Source: Vitrella brassicaformis (Eukaryota; Sar; Vitrellaceae). From it: a stretch of 64,000 nt of DNA. The notes beneath the pieces are model-generated. The model was not told where the DNA came from and searched no databases. It saw nothing but the letters and a program-made list of their open reading frames with translations. The stretch is taken from contig CDMY01000510.1 of NCBI GenBank assembly GCA_001179505.1, positions 120,882 through 184,881 of the forward strand. Reading direction: 5' to 3'. A program made the position numbers and the translations under genes. Positions 34,609 to 47,357 of the stretch are shown here, piece by piece (position 1 is the stretch's first letter; the number at the start of each line of letters is the position of its first letter).

Positions 34609-37600
34609 TCAGTCGAGCAGCTTGTCACGCCACTCCATGACCTCATCAGAGTCGTCCCCGGCCCACGTGGGGTGCAGGTGCGTCATGTTGAACACCGACG
34701 CAACCACCTCTGACGCAGCGCGCACACCGCTGTGGGCCGCACCATGCACACACTGCGCGCCGAATGCGCTGGTCGCCTCGCCCGCAAAGAACACCTTGGA
34801 CCGTTGTGAGTTGTCGTGGCTGAAGGGCTCTGGGCTGGAGAGGGCGACGTTGTCCTCGAGGGCGCGGCCGCCCTTCTTCCAGAAGGCATACGAGCCCAGG
34901 GAGAAGGGATCTGTGTCCCAGCGAGTCACCACCTGACACATGCACACACCCCGACAGACAGACAGACAGACAGACATGCATTAGGTCGGTTGAACCCACG
35001 GGGGGAGCGTGTGTGGTGTGGTGTGGTGTGGTGTGGTGGGATGGGTACCCATTGGATGGGCGGCTCGATGGTCTTGGCGATCCGCTCGCCGGCCGTCTCG
35101 CCGGCCTCGCCACACCGCGACCGGGTAAACATGGCCCGCAGCACTCCCATGACCTCATCTAACACCTGTGCACAGACAGACAACCAAACCCCCACCCCAC
35201 AGGGATGCATACCACACCAAACCACCACGACCCCACCCACGTGCGTGCGTGTGTGTGTGTGTGTGTCTGAAGTAAGTGCTGAGTGAGCTACCTGTTGGTC
35301 CGATTTGCCGTCCCATTTGTATGCGCCGAATGAGTGGGCCACGAGGATGTTTCTGCAATGGTCGGGGTCGAATGCGTGCAGATTCATGAACTGGAAAGCC
35401 TCCTGCGTCGTGTTGAAGAAACGAACGGTCGGCTGCCAAAAGCGACTGCATTCATTTCCACAGATATGATTGATGGACACACAACACAGAGTGGCTGGGA
35501 TGGCTGATATGTGTGTGTTGCCTGCCTGCCTGTCTGTCTGTCTGTCTGCTGGGGTTGCGTACCGCTTGAACCTCATGCAGACTTTGTTGTGACAGCCTCC
35601 ACCGAGAAACTGACGGACAGACAGGCCAACAGACACGAGAAGACAGGAGAGGGTCTCATGGTGTACTGTACTGAGTGCGGTGCGGCAGTGTGTGCGCGTA
35701 CGTACCTTTATGGCGTCTCGCTTCTCCTGACTCAGCGGGGGGTCGAACTCGATACGGCTCTCGGTCGTGTTGTCCTCACGCAACACACCTGCACCACACA
35801 CACACACACACACAACAACAACAACCAGATCTGATCTTCTGTATGAGTCTTTCCTTCCTGTCTCGCTAACCGATGGGCACAGTGACGATGACCCCTAGCG
35901 CCCGGAGCGTGTGGCCGTCGGCCGTCTTGACCTCACACACATCAGCAACGTCCCCAGCTACATACCCATGACCAGACCCGCCCCACCCCNNNNNNNNNNN
36001 NNNNNNNNNNNNNNNNNNNNNNNNNNNNNNNNNNNNNNNNNNNNNNNNNNNNNNNNNNNNNNNNNNNNNNNNNNNNNNNNNNNNNNNNNNNNNNNNNNNN
36101 NNNNNNNNNNNNNNNNNNNNNNNNNNNNNNNNNNNNNNNNNNNNNNNNNNNNNNNNNNNNNNNNNNNNNNNNNNNNNNNNNNNNNNNNNNNNNNNNNNNN
36201 NNNNNNNNNNNNNNNNNNNNNNNNNNNNNNNNNNNNNNNNNNNNNNNNNNNNNNNNNNNNNNNNNNNNNNNNNNNNNNNNNNNNNNNNNACCCCTCCCTC
36301 GGCCCGCCACTGGCAGCCACCACCATCTCTCCCTCTCCCTCTCCCCCCTCCCCCTCCTCCATCTTGACCTCTTGCAACGGCCCCTCCTCCGCTGCTGCTG
36401 CTGCCGCTGCTGCCGATGCCGCCGGTGTCTTCCTTCGTTTGGCCTTGCCGGACTCTGCAGCGGCCTCAAGAGACCGCTTCGTCGCCCCAGACGGCTCCCC
36501 GTCCTCCGCCTTGACAGCTTGGTCGGCCTCGCCACTGGCAGTGACCCTGCGCCTCCGGAGGAAGCGCCTGCCGCCGCGTGTGAAGACCTCCATGCGTTTC
36601 CTGTTCCAGTTCTCCGCCCCCTCAGTCCGGATGCGCTCCAGCTTCTTGGTGAGCAGCAGCATGCCCCACACACAGTTCTCGCCGGTGCGGCTCACATCGG
36701 CCTCCACGTAGTACTCGCCGCCATCTCCGTCAGGGAAGGGGCCAACCGTCACGGCCACCGTCTGCTTGCCGCGTAGAGCGGGGACGGCGAAGGACGCCTT
36801 CTCGCTGAGCCCGGCGTAGGCCTTCTTGTGCCGGTCTGACTGGGGGTTGCAGACGTCGCGGAAGGCCTGTCGGCAGCTGGCGAGGGCCGCGTCTGCCTCC
36901 TCCTGCGACACCAGCGGGGCTGAGGCGCTATCGTCATTATCCTCCTCTTCATCTTGGTCCTGCTGTCCTTCTGACGGCGATGCTTCTGGCTTGGCTGGTG
37001 AGGGATATCTGACCCTGGCCTCCGTGATGGCCGCGGTGAGAGCGTTGAAGTCCCAAGCGCGGCCGTCGGCGGCCTTCCGGTGCACAGTGGCCTCGACGAA
37101 CCGGTCTTTCTCCTCCTCCCCCTCCCCCTGTCCCTCCTCACCGAAGGGCCCCACCCTGACGACCACGGCGTCCTTCTCCTTGGCGTGAGGGTCGTATGTG
37201 AAGGTGGCCTTCTTCATGAGGCCCTCATACACAGAATTGTAGAGGGGCTCCGACGGCCGGCAGCGGACGTTGTAGGCCTTGCGGCACGACTTGATGGCGA
37301 AGGAGGGAGAGTGCTCGATGCTGGCCCGTTTCTTCTTGTTCTTGCTCTTTGGCTGTGGCGACCATGTGCTGTCGGTGGGCCGCTTCTCGCTGCTGCCGCT
37401 AGTGGCCATTTTCTTCTGCTTGTTGGTCTTGGAGGATGGCGACGGCTCGCGCCTCTCGACGAGAATGCGCTTGCCGTCTTCGTCCACGATGGCCACCGAC
37501 GGCAAGTCCAGCAGCTTGGCCCCAAGCTTCCGCACGCGCCGCAGCTTGCCGATCAGGGTGCCCATCTGCCATGCCGTGGGGCCACTGGTGGCGCGATGGA

Positions 37601-40600
37601 AGGTCTCGCGGATGTAGACCTGCCCGTCGCGGCCGTCAGGGAGGGGCCCGAGGGTGACAGTGATGGTCTCCTCGTGCTTGCTGTCGGTGCTGTGGACGAG
37701 GATTGCACCGTCCTTGAACTCGGCGAGCAGGGGGCTCCTCTTGCAGGACTGGTCGAATGCCGCCCGGAACTCATTGATTACCTCGTCAATGGCCCGTCTG
37801 CGCGTCATCATGGGCGACCCAGTCGCTGCAGGGGGAGGGGTGGGTGGTGGGCGCTTGGCACGACCTTCGGCGCTCTTCTCGGCATCAGCAGACCTCAGTG
37901 ACTCGCCCGACGCCGAGCAGTCTCTCGGAGCATCCCTGGCCACGTCGTGTGCACTGCCCCCGCGAGCCAATGCGCGTGCGCCGACGAGCGTGCGGCGGCC
38001 CTTCCTGTTGACGAACCGCCAGGTCCAGCCCTCCTCGGGCGCCACGCCGTTGAAGCCCACTGCACGCGAGACCTTCTTGGCCAGCGGCATCCACACCCAC
38101 CGTCGCTGCACCTCATCCCCGAGAAACGGCACCCTCGCCCACACTTCGGCGTATACGTAGTACTCGCCGCCCCTGCCGTCGGGGAAGGGGCCCACCGTCA
38201 CCTCCACGGCCTCGTGGTAGCCGCTCTCGGGGCTGTGGGCAAAGGCGGCCTTGTCCGCAAGGCCATGGAAGGGGCTGTCGCTTGAGGCTGCCTGGCACAT
38301 CTCGCGGTAGGCCTCCTGGCACAGACGCTCCAGCACTGCGGAAGGGCTCTCGTGTGGCCCCTTCGCATCAGCTGCAGCTGCAACAGCGGCCGCGGCTGGT
38401 TTCTCCTCCTTATGATCTGCCATGCCGTCGTCACCAGCGTCGCCGCCAGGTGGGGCGTCGGGTACCTCCTCGGGTGCGTCGGGTGGGCCCATCAGCTCGG
38501 CCGTGGGGCCGATCTTGGCAGCCAGAACGGTCTGGAAGGGGGCTGGCGCAGCTGCCGCAGCTGGCTCCTCTCTCTTGTCATCCGACGCGGCAGCCAGTGG
38601 TGGCGATGGAGCAGCTCGGGCGGCGCCGATCTTGTCCCTCTCGGCCTCGCCGTCCTCCCTGCCACCGCCCACCAGCGGGCTAGTGGGTGCGTCGGGGTAC
38701 ACTGGGGTCCTGGGCTGCGATTCTGGATGGCTGCCGCCGCTGCCCCTCTCGCTCGACTGGCCGCCATCCTGCCGCTTGTGCCTGCCGGCCCTCAGCGTGT
38801 TGACGAACTTAATGATCTGCCCGTTCTCGTGAGGTGGCGGCGCACGGGGCGGCGTGTTCGTCGACACGACGTAAGGGGGCCGCGGGGAAGGGCTAAATAA
38901 AACGCCAGCACCACCACTACCACCACCACCACCACCACCAGCAGCAGCGGCCGGGGCAGCCTCCTGTCGGGTGCCTGGGTGGTCCTTGTCCTTGTCCTTG
39001 TCCTTGTCCTTGTCTGTCTGCCTGTCTTCGCGCGGTGTGCGGTCCTTCCTCTTGCCGTTCATCTTCTTGATCTGGGAGAGCTTGTCACTGTCACGGCCGA
39101 ACAGGGGCGTCTTCTTCTTGGGAGTCTGGGGCCGAGACGCCTCCCCCTCCCTCCTCTCTCCCGCCTCGGCCCCCAACTGGCCGTTGCCACCACCACTGCC
39201 GTCGCCAGCGGTCTCTTTTGGGGGCTGCTGCTGCGGCTGCTGCTGTTGTTGTGGGACAAGCAGGGGCAGAGCAGATGGCATGGCGTCCAGTGATTGTGAG
39301 GGGCGCGGCGGCGGCGGTGGGCGGGACGGCGATAGCCGTGAGCTCTCTAGCACGCCCAGTGAGGCCGCGCGCTTCCGCCCCGGGTGGTCGCGGTCGACGG
39401 ATTTGCCCGGGTCGTGGATGGGTGGGCCGGGATCGGCAACACGCGCCAGGCCGGCAAAAGCCCGCAGAGGGGGCAGGGCTGCCTCGGGCGCCCCGTCTGA
39501 CGTGCCGGCACGCCTCTCGTCGTCTGTCTTGTCACTGGGTGGCTTGACGTCGTCTGCTGGGTGCATGTGGGCGTCCTCGGTGGTGGGCGGACCAGGGGCC
39601 GCGGCAGCCATCGGCTCATCGGCTGCTGGGGGCGGGTGTTGTGGTGGGGCCGGCATGATCTCGTCATCGCCGCCCGTCTGGCCGACGTCGCCTTCATCAG
39701 CAGGGGGCATGGGGGCATCTGGGGCTGCCAACGGCTCATCGACGGGAGACGCGATGGGCGCGTCATCCCTCTCCCTCGACACAGGGGCGTCGATTTCCAT
39801 GTCTCCTGCAGCAGCGGCAGCAGCTGGCTCCGGTGCTGCTGGTGGCTCTTCGATCAGAGGAGGGATGACTGCAGGCTGAGCAGCAGCCGCAGCAGCTGCA
39901 GCTGCAGCTGCTGGTGGTGGTGCTGCAGTAATGGCTACTCGCTGGACCACCTGAGAAGACAGAGAATGGAGACGTCGGGTGCATGCCATGCAGCCCAACC
40001 CCCTCCAAAAGGCCTGCACGCGTTACGACGTACCGATCTGAAGCGGATGCATGGCAGCAGATCAAACTTCTTGACCAGATGGTTCGGGAACCACTCGTAA
40101 CCCTAAAAGATACACGCAACACACATGTGTGACACACATAGGTCGAGGGATGAACGTAATGTCAAGACGTGTCCGTGTGTGGTCGATCGATCGCATACAT
40201 ATGCGTTGAGTCGGTCTCCGGGGTTGTACGGGAGCCACGCGGTGCCGTGTGTCCACAGGAGATGCTGCTGCGACGGCGTGGGCAGGGGCTGCGACCGCAC
40301 GCTCTCCTCGAACGTCTTGACCCGCGCGTCGTATGTCTGCCCGGCACTGAGGAGACACAAACCATACAATTAGACACAAATCATTAGAGCATGTGGCTTC
40401 GCTTACAGTCTGTAAGTCTTGGTGATGAGAGACTTTGATCGGTTATCCGCTCCCACCCTGCCGCCACTGGGGGCGCTGTCACTCTTCCCTTGATGAAGGG
40501 AGGCCACAGGTGGGCCAGCCGGAGCCGCCTTGGTGTAGATGGGCACGTCAAGGGAGCGCTGGGGGTCGATCTCGTCCAGCCTGCAGACGTAGCCATGGGT

Positions 40601-42907
40601 CCGCTGGGCCATCTTGAGGACCATGTTGCGGTCCACCTCTGTCAAGGGCTGCGGATACACGTCAAATATGTAGCTGTTGACACACATGTGACCCACACAC
40701 AACACACAACACACGAACCAATGCTGGTATGCTGTCTGTGTGTTTGTATGTGTTGATGGAGGGTTACCTGAGTGCGGCTTCGAGTGTCTGTCTGAAGCTG
40801 TTGAGTCGCCTGGCTTTGGCGAAGAGCTGGAGCGGTGGATTGGGCGTCTCCCACCACTTGAAGGGGATGGTCTGGGTCTCCTTCTTGACGTGGCGGCTGC
40901 GGTGGGGCAGCACCGACTCCTCCAAGACAGACTGCAGGCATGAATGCATCAAACAATCGCAAAGGGAAAAACACGATGCCCATTCATTCTTCCTCCTCCT
41001 GTGTGCGGATGGTACCTTTCTGATGTTGTCCAGGTAGCTGGCGGCAGCCTGTGTGCGGGCCGCCTCGTCCTGGATGGGCAGGTCGTCGTCATCCTCAAGC
41101 TGATACTGACATGTCAAACATACACACACGGGCATACACACAGAGACTCCAGTCCAGCCAGCCACGGATGTGTGTGTGTGTGTGTGTGGATGGGCGAGGC
41201 GCACTACTACCGAGTAGATGTGTGCCATGAGGTGGAAGGCAGCGTCCATGAGGTCGTGTGCCCGCAGCACCCGCCACTGCTGAATCCGCTTGCCCGTCGT
41301 GTGGTCGAACCAACGCGCGCTCTGCATCGGCTCCCAGTTGCCGTCTGCTTGCAGCAAGACATACACGCACACGATTGATTGCTTGTATGCTCTTCTGTCT
41401 GTCTGTCTGTCTGTCTGGGTGTGTCTGTATGGTACCGAATGATGGCGCCGTGGGTATGCCCTCCTGGACGGCGGCCTGCCACACGTACTGCTGCTCGTCG
41501 GGCTCCCACACCAGCCAGTTCGCCCCCAAATCAACCTGACACCACACAACACACAGCACACTCGCCACACGTGTCGATGATGCTGGATGGATGTGCTGAT
41601 TGGTTGTCTGGCGGTCGGGTGGGTGGGTGGGTGGTATACCTTGGCCTCGTCCAGCCCCTCAACGGCAGGAAAGGTGTGAGTCAGCACACGACCACCGTAC
41701 CTACAAACCCACACACGTACATCAAAGACAAGGAAGCGACAAGAATGACACACAGTGGGGAAAATGTGCATCCCTCGCAAGCTGACCTCTCCCTGGCCTC
41801 GAGGATGAGCACCGAGAAGCCCCGCTTCCTCAGCTGAGCAGCCGCACTCAGCCCCGCCACTCCAGCACCAACAATTATCACATGATGGTCCACACCATCA
41901 GGCAGACGCGGCGGCTCAAACGCACTGTTGTGTCCAGGATGGGGCGGCCTCGGTCCCTTCACTCGTGGCTTGTTCCACTTGTGAACGATCTCCTTGGGCG
42001 CGGGGCGAAAGTCACTGGCAGGGATGGGCAGCGGGCCGCCCTGCCGTGTGCGATCATAGTGGATGAGGAATGACATGTGCTCGTCGGGCTGCTCCCGATG
42101 GGCCATGAAGTCGTCTTCCTGGTAACCCACGTCGGGAATCCTCCGTGCCGAGTCAGCCCCGCCCCTCGGCGACCGCATGCCGCCCTCCTCACCGGCACCA
42201 CCCCTCCCCTCTCTCCTCCTCATGCCCTTGACGCTCCGGTCGGTCTTGTTGAGCCATCTGTCGAGCAACTCCTCCTCGCTCTCGTCGCTGCCGTGGTCGC
42301 TGAAGTAGGGAGGGGCGTCGGATGGGACGTCCAGGTCCGATGGCAGGTCGTCCTCCTCTGACGGGGAGGGGGAGGGGGAATTGGGGGCGAGGGGCGGGAG
42401 GAGGGCGTCAAGGTCGTCAAGGTCGTCAAGGACGTCGGGCAGGGCAGCCGCAGCAGCTGCGCTAGACGCCTCACCTAATGATCAATAAAAACACAGACAG
42501 AGAGACAGACAGACAGACAGGATATCCTCAGACCCACACACCACACCCCCTCCAGTAGTCTATCTAATCTATCGCCCATTCCAATGATTCCCACCTGCGT
42601 CGGTGTGGTCAGGGAATATGGCCATGGCTCTGTGCACCTCCAGCTCGTCCCACACGAGCTGCTCCATGTGGTCCAGGAACCGATCATAGTTGTCCAGCTG
42701 CTTCGAGTGCCGCATCCTCTCAATCGCCTCCTCGCCGCCCCGAGGCGTCCCATCGGCACCTGCCAGCCACTTCCGATAGGTCTCGTCAAGGGTCTCCCCC
42801 GGCACCAGGGGGTTCCGCTGTGCCCCGTTGGGAGCGATAGATGGGTCTGGCTGATGAATGCCGCTGTCCTCGGCCTCCATACGGTCCATCTCGTCCATCT
42901 CATCCAT
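34609..42907 (-). CDS. LSD1/polyamine-oxidase-like flavin amine oxidase with giant internal insertion
   Basis: FAD-dependent amine oxidase, possibly a nuclear demethylase or polyamine oxidase. About 17 exons; the first are 42907-42595, 42474-41787, 41700-41640 and 41535-41436. The dinucleotide site is [37 protein letters not shown], then VDLGANWLVWEPDE. The C-terminal half has VIVTVPIGVLRED, FDPPLSQEKRDAIK, NKVCMRFKRRFWQP, VTRWDTDPFSLGSYAFWKKGG and the FAD-binding signature KVFFAGEATSAFGAQCVHGAAHSGVRAASEV. Between FDLLPCIRFRSVVQRVAI and VCEVKTADGHTLRALGVIVTVPIG, neighbouring strands in relatives, an exon from 39951 to beyond the gap adds over 1200 residues. No SWIRM or Tower domain is seen. 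The 300-N gap (35990-36289) leaves the end of the insertion unresolved. Confidence 0.85.
35990..36289. other. Assembly gap (300 N)
   Basis: Exactly 300 N, so probably a placeholder of unknown true length. It is flanked by C-rich sequence and sits within the insertion exon of the amine-oxidase gene or the intron after it. Confidence 1.
36555..38325 (-). repeat. Four tandem copies of a novel 100-130-residue protein domain
   Basis: Coding repeats inside the amine-oxidase insertion, at about 38325-37960, 37790-37440, 37293-36990 and 36885-36555. Each starts with a helix of the type CQEAYREMC, FDQSCKRS, CRKAYNVRC or CRQAFRDVC. This is followed by an F/L-x-x-KA-x-F segment, a strand ending in the hallmark VTVGPFPDGRGGEYYV, LGPLPDGRDGQVYI, VRVGPFGEEG or VTVGPFPDGDGGEYYV, and in three copies a final basic segment (GRRTLVG, GKRILVERRE, GRRFLRRRR). 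Linkers are low-complexity Ala/Pro/Lys. I know no family with this signature. Confidence 0.8.
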
Positions 42908-43165
42908 CCTCGCGGCTGGCGTCAACGATCTCACAAGGGGGAGGAGGGCGAGGGGAGGGAGTGGTCCGTCGATAAGCTGCGGCTTGTGCTGTGCTCACAG
43001 GGTCAGATGCGGCCTCTCACGCGGCCCTGCCTATGGATAGACACAAACTGACGTCAGCAAGTGCCGTTTCTCTCTGAATTCATTGCTCTCAAAACTCCGT
43101 CGGGTGCTGCGTGCTACGGAAGACCAAGAATACCGAGAGGATGCCGCGAATCGTTTGCGAGCCAC

Positions 43166-45824
43166 ATGGCATTGCGAGCTTGGGGAAGAAAAGGGAACGA
43201 AATGGCTTCCCCTGTTAGTCCCATCTCCCTCCCTCCCTATCCCCAGCCGCACGTGGCCAAGACCACGCCCTCGTCCTCACGCGACGCCGCGAGCCACCAC
43301 TTGATGTCATACTCTGATCTGGAGCACGTCCGCACACTCGCAGACGGATGGCAACGTTCTCTCGATGTGAGTAGGCAGGCCACGGGAGAGAGAGGGCGGC
43401 AAGAGGGATCACCGAGAAACTCATGCGGATTTGCTTGCCTGGTTGTTTGTTTGTTTGTGTCAGACGTGCATCGAGTACTGGGAGGCGGGTCTGCAGGAGG
43501 AGGCGGGCCAGATGCTCTCCAAGACCAAACAGGAGATGGACTTGTTCTTCGTAAGCACCCAAACACACACACACACAACACACCACACAAGAGTGAGCAC
43601 CTGTTGCTGTTGTGCGTTAATTGCGCAGGAGGAGGTGACGAAAGCGACACCGTGGGAGCACGTGTCGACCCCCAAGAGCGGCGTCATCATCGAGGACGCC
43701 TCCGAAGACAAGACCATCCGCGAGTCCAACACCTGCCGATACATTCTCAACCTATGCCCCATGCCACAAGCGGCAGACGGGCGACGCCGTCCCAGGGGCG
43801 GCAAGGGCCCACGGGCGATGCACCCGGTCTTCCAGGACGAGGCGCTCGTGGACATCCTCAGTGCCCTCTGCCAGCGGCTCAATGCTTGCCCCGTCCTCGC
43901 AGAGATCCGCCTTGCGGAACAGGCAGACGAGGAGATGCTCCTGGAGGAGGCCAAGGCAGGCGTGCGCAACGAGGAGACCCCCGAGACCGCCGACACGCCG
44001 TCCCAATCCTTTGTGGCCGATGGGGCGGGCGGGCCGCCATCGCCGCAGCTTGACCCCTTTGGATGGGATCACCGGATGTGCGAGGCGGAGAGCGAGGCAG
44101 AGGAGTTCCGGGAAGGCGGCTTCCGGCTGATTCGGCCGATCCGCGGGTGCGACGAGGACAGGGAGCGTCGTGAGGGGTTGGAGGATCTGGAGCGGCTGAT
44201 CGGCGAGGTGGAGTGGCTGCTCGAGGCGGAGCAGGTGACGCTGGCCTACAAGCGGCTGCAGGCCCTCAAGCGGCGGACCGTCGAGCACCTCAAGAAAACG
44301 GGCGGCGGCACACCCACCCCCTCTTACACCTTCCTCTCGACGAGCCATAGCCAGCCGCCCTCGCCCACCCTGTCATACGGCCATGACGGATCCCCACAGC
44401 ACAGCCCCACCCACCACGGCAGCACGCGACGGCGAAGGCCCAACCTGCGGTCGCAGCTGGAGCGGCTGGGCGTGGCAGGGGCGCACAGGAAAGTGCTGGA
44501 CGAGAACACTGTCAAGAGGCTCAACTACCGGATGGCCCGCATCGAGGGGGTCAACGAGCTCATGATGGCCTCGCCAACCGACCAGGCTTGGCGGGCCGTC
44601 TCCCACGACGCATACGACTTCAGGTGAGCAAGAGAGAGAGGAGAGGAGAAGACACATCGATGACAGGGATGGGATGGATGTGCCTGCTGGGCGTCCGTCC
44701 ACTCTGTGTGTATGTTGGGTATGTATGTTGCAGATGGCGTTTTGACGAGGACGGGACGGCGATAATGATGATTGAGGGTGTGCTCAACTCGGACCTGTTT
44801 TCGATCATGTGTCTCATCTACGAGTGCGACTACCACAACAAGTGGCTGCCATTCCTCACCGAATCGTCCACCTACCACATAGTCGGACGCCTGCAACAAA
44901 TCGTGGTCCACGGGTCAGTGAGCCAGCCAGGCCACACAGACACACGCACACCCACCCCCTCCAGTAGCGACCTGCCTGCCTGCCTGGCTGCTTGCCTCAA
45001 TCAGATATGCGCTGCCGTGGCCGTTCGAGCCGCGTGAGGCCGTGGCTTATGGGTTTGGCACAAACGCGCTGGAGGACCCCGACTTCCACTGCGTCATGGT
45101 GGTGGCGTGGAGCGTGCCCAACGAAAAGACCTACTGGGACGCACCGGTGCCTGGCGCGAGGGACGGCGTCATCAGAATGAATGTGTAAGCCCTTAAGGCA
45201 CGACAAGGAAGGCAGTGAAGTGAGTGAGCATTGCACCTCCACGCCTCCCTCCTCGTGTGTGTGGGTGTTCAGTGAGCATTTTGCGTACTACTTTTACCCC
45301 GAGAGTGAGAAGTCGACTCGCATGAAGGTACTGCTCAAGATCGACCCCAAGATCGCATTCGTCCCACTGTGGTAAGTGTGGGCAGACACACACAGACACA
45401 CAGACAGACACACAGAGAGGGTCAGAGAGCAGACTGAGACGCGCCAGACCTCTCTGTCTGGTTTGTGTGGCTGTATGTGTGTGCAGGTTGCAGAACTACA
45501 TAGCCCGCTTCATCTGCCAGTGGATGTTCAGAAACATCCTCAAGTACGTGGCCGCGCGCAGAGAGGCTTCCAGGAACACATACGCGCCCACATGTGTGTC
45601 TCTGTGTGTCTTTTTTGTGTGCCTCTGTGTCTTTTTCCCTGTCTGCTATATATAGGTGCATCAAGAACTTCAAGGGCAGCGTGTGGGAGAAGCGGATGAA
45701 GGAGCGGCCAGAGGTGTACGAGTGGATCAGGCGGGAGGTGCAGAAGTTCTACGAGAGCGACACATTCAAACAGAGGAAATGTGCGGCAGCCAGCACAGAC
45801 ACCAAGGGCAAAGGGGGCAGGTAG
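43166..45824 (+). CDS. START/Bet v1-type lipid-transfer domain protein
   Basis: 655-aa protein from exons 43166-43366, 43464-43550, 43629-44623, 44734-44913, 45005-45184, 45273-45371, 45487-45543 and 45656-45824 (1968 nt in frame). The N-half is helical and charged. The C-half has the run of strands and helices of alveolate START-like proteins: WRFDEDGTAIMMIEGVLNSDLFSIMCLIYECDYHNKWLPFL, YALPWPFEPREAVAYGFG, CVMVVAWSVPN, YYFYPESEKSTRMKVLLKIDPKIAFVPLWLQNYIARFICQWMFRNILK, ending in the long C-terminal helix. A role in binding or moving a lipid is inferred from the fold. The ATG at 43202 is an alternative start. Divergent from the amine-oxidase gene (258 bp between ATGs). Confidence 0.8.
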
Positions 45825-46985
45825 GAAGGGTTATATTATTGACGGAGGAAATTGACCAACCAAGGAGGGAGTGAGGGAGGGAGGGAGGGAGGGAGTGGGT
45901 CGCTGGTCGGTAGGTCGGTGGGGGGTGGGTGGTTTTCCTCCTTTCAGTTCGTTTCACACACATTCCATACGCACACTGCTGCTGGTTTTGATGATGATGA
46001 TGATGATTTGTGAAGGTTGCGTGCCCATCCCCATCCTTCCGTCCATCTTGATCAAAGTGCTTTGTGTGTCCCATGGTGCCTGCCTGCCTTCCTGCCTGTT
46101 CGCACAGGGGTACCACTACAGTTGCTACGCGCCTTCTGGCCAGCTTAGCTGTGAGTGGTACGCTTATGACCGACCCATCCATCAGATCGACCGATACCCA
46201 ATTCATAGAGTGAGCCTTTGCTTTTGCCACGTGTCTGTCCAAGTGAGTGTAGTGTGCCGGTTCAGTCGTGTTGCGTTCGTTCGTCGTGCTGCGGGGCTGT
46301 CAAGCGTGAGTGCTTTGTCTCACCTTTTTCAATGCCTGGATGCCACTGTGAATGGATGCAATGATTGGAATGGAATGGAATGGGGTGTAGTGAAGGTGGG
46401 TGAGGGAGATGTGAGAGGGGGGCTGTGCGGGGTGGGGGGAAGAGGCTGTGTTGTGGTATGGTGAGACGGGGTGGTGGTCACTTGAATCTGCGAGTGAGCT
46501 AACCAGCCAGCCATAGTGGGTGGACGCGATGCAGTGTCGATGGATGGCATGGGTCTGAATTTAGAGTGTGTGACGTTGCGTGGGTTCAGTCGTTCCCTGG
46601 GTCAAGGAAGGAAGGAAGGAAGGACGGACAGCCAGGCAGTGTTAGACAGTCAGCCAGGTCCGGTCTGCTTGCTGTGTGCGTCGTTTTGTATCTCATGACA
46701 TACATGCATGTATGTTCGATCGACATGGTACCTATCGATTTGTGCACTGTGTGCAATGCATTGCATGTACCTATCAAGATCGGAAAAATACCTGTCTGAC
46801 ATGACAGCCAGCCAAAGTGAAACCTGTCTGGTCCATACGTAGCTGTACAAGGGTGCATGCAGCGACCATCCATCCAACCAGCCCCCCTTTCCCCCTCCCC
46901 CGCCACCAGCAGCCACTCTCTATCCCAAGCATCACTTCCGCTCACCCAACAAACCAATACACCCACCCGTGGGTTCACCCCTCCT
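45825..46985. other. Intergenic interval of 1.16 kb
   Basis: Contains the 28-nt motif at 45839-45866 directly after the START-gene stop, a GGGA repeat, a GAT repeat near 45990 and CATC/GGAA simple repeats. No gene supported. Confidence 0.6.
45839..45866 (+). repeat. 28-nt motif after a stop codon, copy 1
   Basis: Begins TGACGGAGGAAATTGACCAA and continues CCAAGGAG. It lies about 14 nt after the stop of the START-type gene and is followed by a GGGA-type purine repeat. An identical 28-mer followed by the same type of repeat lies at 61887-61914. Confidence 0.8.
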
Positions 46986-47357
46986 TCAGTTCCACATGTC
47001 GCGGCGCATCCCTCCAGTTTTACATGTCGCGGCCCTGCCCGTCATTTTGCGGTTCTTGGTGGCGTGCAGGGCCTCGCGCTCCTCGGCAGCCTTCCTGATG
47101 TTCTCGCGCATCTCGCTCCTCTCCTCGGCCGTCAGCTGAGGGGGCGCCTGTCGATGGACTCCGACGGCTGCGATGGACCCGCCCGGCTGCCTCGGGGGGT
47201 CGAAGTCGCGCGGCGTCGAGGCGGTGGTTGTCAAGGCGGTGGTTTGTGCCACCGTCGACGCCTTCTGAGTGGTGGTGGTGGCGACGCAATGGATGAGCAG
47301 CGCGACCCCAAAGAGCACCCAAAGCGCCAACGCAACGGCGAGGATTTCCCACACCAT
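46986..47357 (-). CDS. Small single-pass membrane protein
   Basis: Intronless 123-aa protein. Residues 2-26 (VWEILAVALALWVLFGVALLIHCVA) form one membrane segment or uncleaved signal anchor. Next comes a Thr/Ala-rich linker and a charged helix (LTAEERSEMRENIRKAAEEREALHATKNRK). ATG at 47357 sits in a good context (CCATGG). No family recognised. Confidence 0.65.
   Translation of the reverse strand: MVWEILAVALALWVLFGVALLIHCVATTTTQKASTVAQTTALTTTASTPRDFDPPRQPGGSIAAVGVHRQAPPQLTAEERSEMRENIRKAAEEREALHATKNRKMTGRAATCKTGGMRRDMWN

Noticed and set aside
36372-39879. Long plus-strand frames (up to 302 codons) through the amine-oxidase insertion
   Set aside because: They mirror the Ala/Pro/Lys-rich minus-strand exon. 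The minus strand has one uninterrupted frame, the repeated domain and an acceptor matching the upstream exon.
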